Shown here: positions 62,875-64,000 of the stretch, in pieces
Numbering within the stretch: position 1 is the first letter of the stretch
Layout of the letters: each line of letters opens with the position of its first letter
Source: Streptomyces seoulensis
GTDB taxonomy: Bacteria; Actinomycetota; Actinomycetes; Streptomycetales; Streptomycetaceae
Assembly: GCF_022846655.1 (NCBI RefSeq)
Contig: NZ_AP025667.1
Coordinates: 2,083,001-2,147,000 of the forward strand
Direction of reading: 5' to 3'
DNA: 64,000 bases
Notes under the pieces: generated by a model
Seen by the model: the letters and a program-made list of their open reading frames with translations, nothing else
Told to the model about the DNA's origin: nothing
Database searches by the model: none
Made by a program: the position numbers and the translations under genes

Positions 62875-64000
62875 CTACGGCTGATGCCGATCAGCGGCCA
62901 GCACCGCCGCTAGGCCTTCTCGCAGGTCCTTGACGAAGAACTCGGGAACCTCCAGCGACGGGAAGTGACCCCCGATCTCGGGCGACCTCCATCGGACGAT
63001 CTTCCGGTACCGCTCCTGCGCCCAGGGGCGCGGGCACTTCTCGATGTCGCGGGGATACATGGTTATCGCTGCCGGGACGTCGACCCGGAGTTCGGGGTCC
63101 AGCGAGTTGTGGCTCTCGTAGTAGATACGGGCCGCCGACGCACCGGTCCGCGTCAGCCAGTAGAGGGTGACGTTGTCGAGAACGCGGTCCCTGGAGATCC
63201 TCTCGAACGGGCTGTCCTCGGTGTCCGACCACTCGGCGAACTTGTCGAGGATCCAGGCGAGAAGCCCGACCGGTGAGTCGACGAGCGAGTAGCCGATCGT
63301 CTGGGGCCGGGTCGCCTGCTGCTTCGCGTACGCCGCGCGGTGGTGCCAGAAATCGTGGGTCTCCTCGGTCCACCTGCGTTCCATCGCCGTCAGCCCCTCC
63401 GTCGTCAGTCCCGGCGGCGCCTGCGCGAACGTCGTGTGGATGCCGATTACGTGCTCCGGGAACCGGCCGCCGAGAACCGTGGTGATATTGCCTCCCCAGT
63501 CGCCGCCTTGGGCCGCGAACCTGCTGTAACCGAGCCTTCCCATCAGTTCCACCCAGGCGGCCGCGATCTTCTCGGTTCCCCACCCGGTGGTGGCCGGCTT
63601 GTCGCTGTGCCCGAACCCTGGCAGCGACGGGACCACGACGTGGAATGCCGGCGCTTCCGCGTCTTCCGGATCTGCCAGCTCGTCCACCACGTCGATGAAC
63701 TCGGCGATGCTGCCCGGCCAGCCGTGCGTCAGGATCAGCGGAGTGGCGTCCGCGCGCGTGGACCGGCGGTGCAGGAAGTGGATTCCCAGGCCATCGACGG
63801 TCGTGCGGAACTGGCCGATCCGGTTGAGGCGCTCTTCGAACGACCGCCAGTCGTAACCGGTGCGCCAGTAGTCCACGACATCGACGAGGTCGGAGAGAGG
63901 GACACCCTGTTCCCACCGGCGCGGGTCGGGCGCGGCGCTACGGACCGTCTCGGCCTCCGGCAGTCGCGCCGACACCAGTCGCGCGCGCAGATCATCGAGA
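62875..64000 (-). CDS. Epoxide hydrolase-like alpha/beta hydrolase (5' end cut by the window)
   Basis: 375 residues visible, with the frame open through position 64000. The upstream codons (LDDLRARLVSARLPE) match the epoxide-hydrolase N-terminal domain, so the true start lies outside. Motifs: oxyanion loop HGWPGS, nucleophile Asp in GGDWGGN, and catalytic His in EIGGHFPSLE, with cap-domain residues between. It belongs to the EHN-domain group of soluble epoxide hydrolases. The substrate is unknown. The stop is TAG at 62875. Confidence 0.9.
   Translation of the reverse strand, partial: LDDLRARLVSARLPEAETVRSAAPDPRRWEQGVPLSDLVDVVDYWRTGYDWRSFEERLNRIGQFRTTVDGLGIHFLHRRSTRADATPLILTHGWPGSIAEFIDVVDELADPEDAEAPAFHVVVPSLPGFGHSDKPATTGWGTEKIAAAWVELMGRLGYSRFAAQGGDWGGNITTVLGGRFPEHVIGIHTTFAQAPPGLTTEGLTAMERRWTEETHDFWHHRAAYAKQQATRPQTIGYSLVDSPVGLLAWILDKFAEWSDTEDSPFERISRDRVLDNVTLYWLTRTGASAARIYYESHNSLDPELRVDVPAAITMYPRDIEKCPRPWAQERYRKIVRWRSPEIGGHFPSLEVPEFFVKDLREGLAAVLAADRHQP

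Overview
The window is a high-GC actinobacterial chromosome segment, almost certainly Streptomyces. The evidence is very strong third-position G/C bias, frequent GTG/TTG starts, 4-base ATGA/GTGA gene overlaps, a Pup-proteasome locus next to pafBC and tatAC, a conservon (cvnA-E), and a gene order that, from memory, follows S. coelicolor core DNA from prcA through pafA, tatAC, cvn, glnA4 and infC-rpmI-rplT to pheST. No prophage, insertion sequence, CRISPR array, rRNA or tRNA was found.

Layout. 1-12.9 kb: end of prcA, a LacI regulator with an MFS transporter, pafA (Pup ligase), two FKBP prolyl isomerases, the pafB/pafC DNA-damage regulators, two small proteins, tatA-tatC and a HelY/Mtr4-type helicase. 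13-17.7 kb: a complete conservon (CvnA sensor-like ATPase, CvnB roadblock, CvnC DUF742, CvnD GTPase, CvnE cytochrome P450). 17.7-28 kb: pseudouridine synthase, GNAT, an iron-box-controlled siderophore-interacting protein, a 5'-3' exonuclease, a two-gene betaine/choline-type ABC importer, an XRE-cupin regulator, a BtuF-like metal-receptor protein, and a TDT-family transporter with a divergent LysR regulator. 28-33.2 kb: a compact module (glutamine amidotransferase, FadR-type regulator, glutamine-synthetase-like ligase, aldehyde dehydrogenase, SDR) whose chemistry fits gamma-glutamylation of ethanolamine followed by oxidation and hydrolysis. 33.2-40.3 kb: secreted HAD phosphatase, PLP fold-III enzyme, a membrane protein coupled to a mycosin-like protease, a cytosolic beta-lactamase-fold protein, SseB and DUF1844. 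40.3-48.1 kb: the infC-rpmI-rplT operon with an attenuator-like leader and an ATC start for infC, then a TrmH methyltransferase, a histidine kinase and pheS-pheT. 48.1-64 kb: an HTH/TPR regulator, Nudix hydrolase, small coiled-coil membrane protein, hydroxyacyl-CoA dehydrogenase, exported glycosidase-like protein, DUF1918, an EamA exporter divergent from a MocR regulator, a degenerate histidine phosphatase, DUF6314 with a frameshifted partner, an AraC regulator, rifampin monooxygenase (rox) preceded by a rifamycin-associated element, GMC oxidoreductase, HchA and an epoxide hydrolase cut by the window end.

Much of the window is ordinary Streptomyces core. The most informative material is regulatory: the rox control region (RAE, attenuator-like hairpin, coupled mini-ORF), tandem repeats before the AraC gene, the infC leader, a divergent EamA/MocR pair whose start codons overlap, a direct-repeat/palindrome operator in the glutamylation module, a palindrome shared by two promoters, and an intergenic repeat present twice. 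All pairings, promoters and operators were read by eye. No alignment, folding or database search was run.
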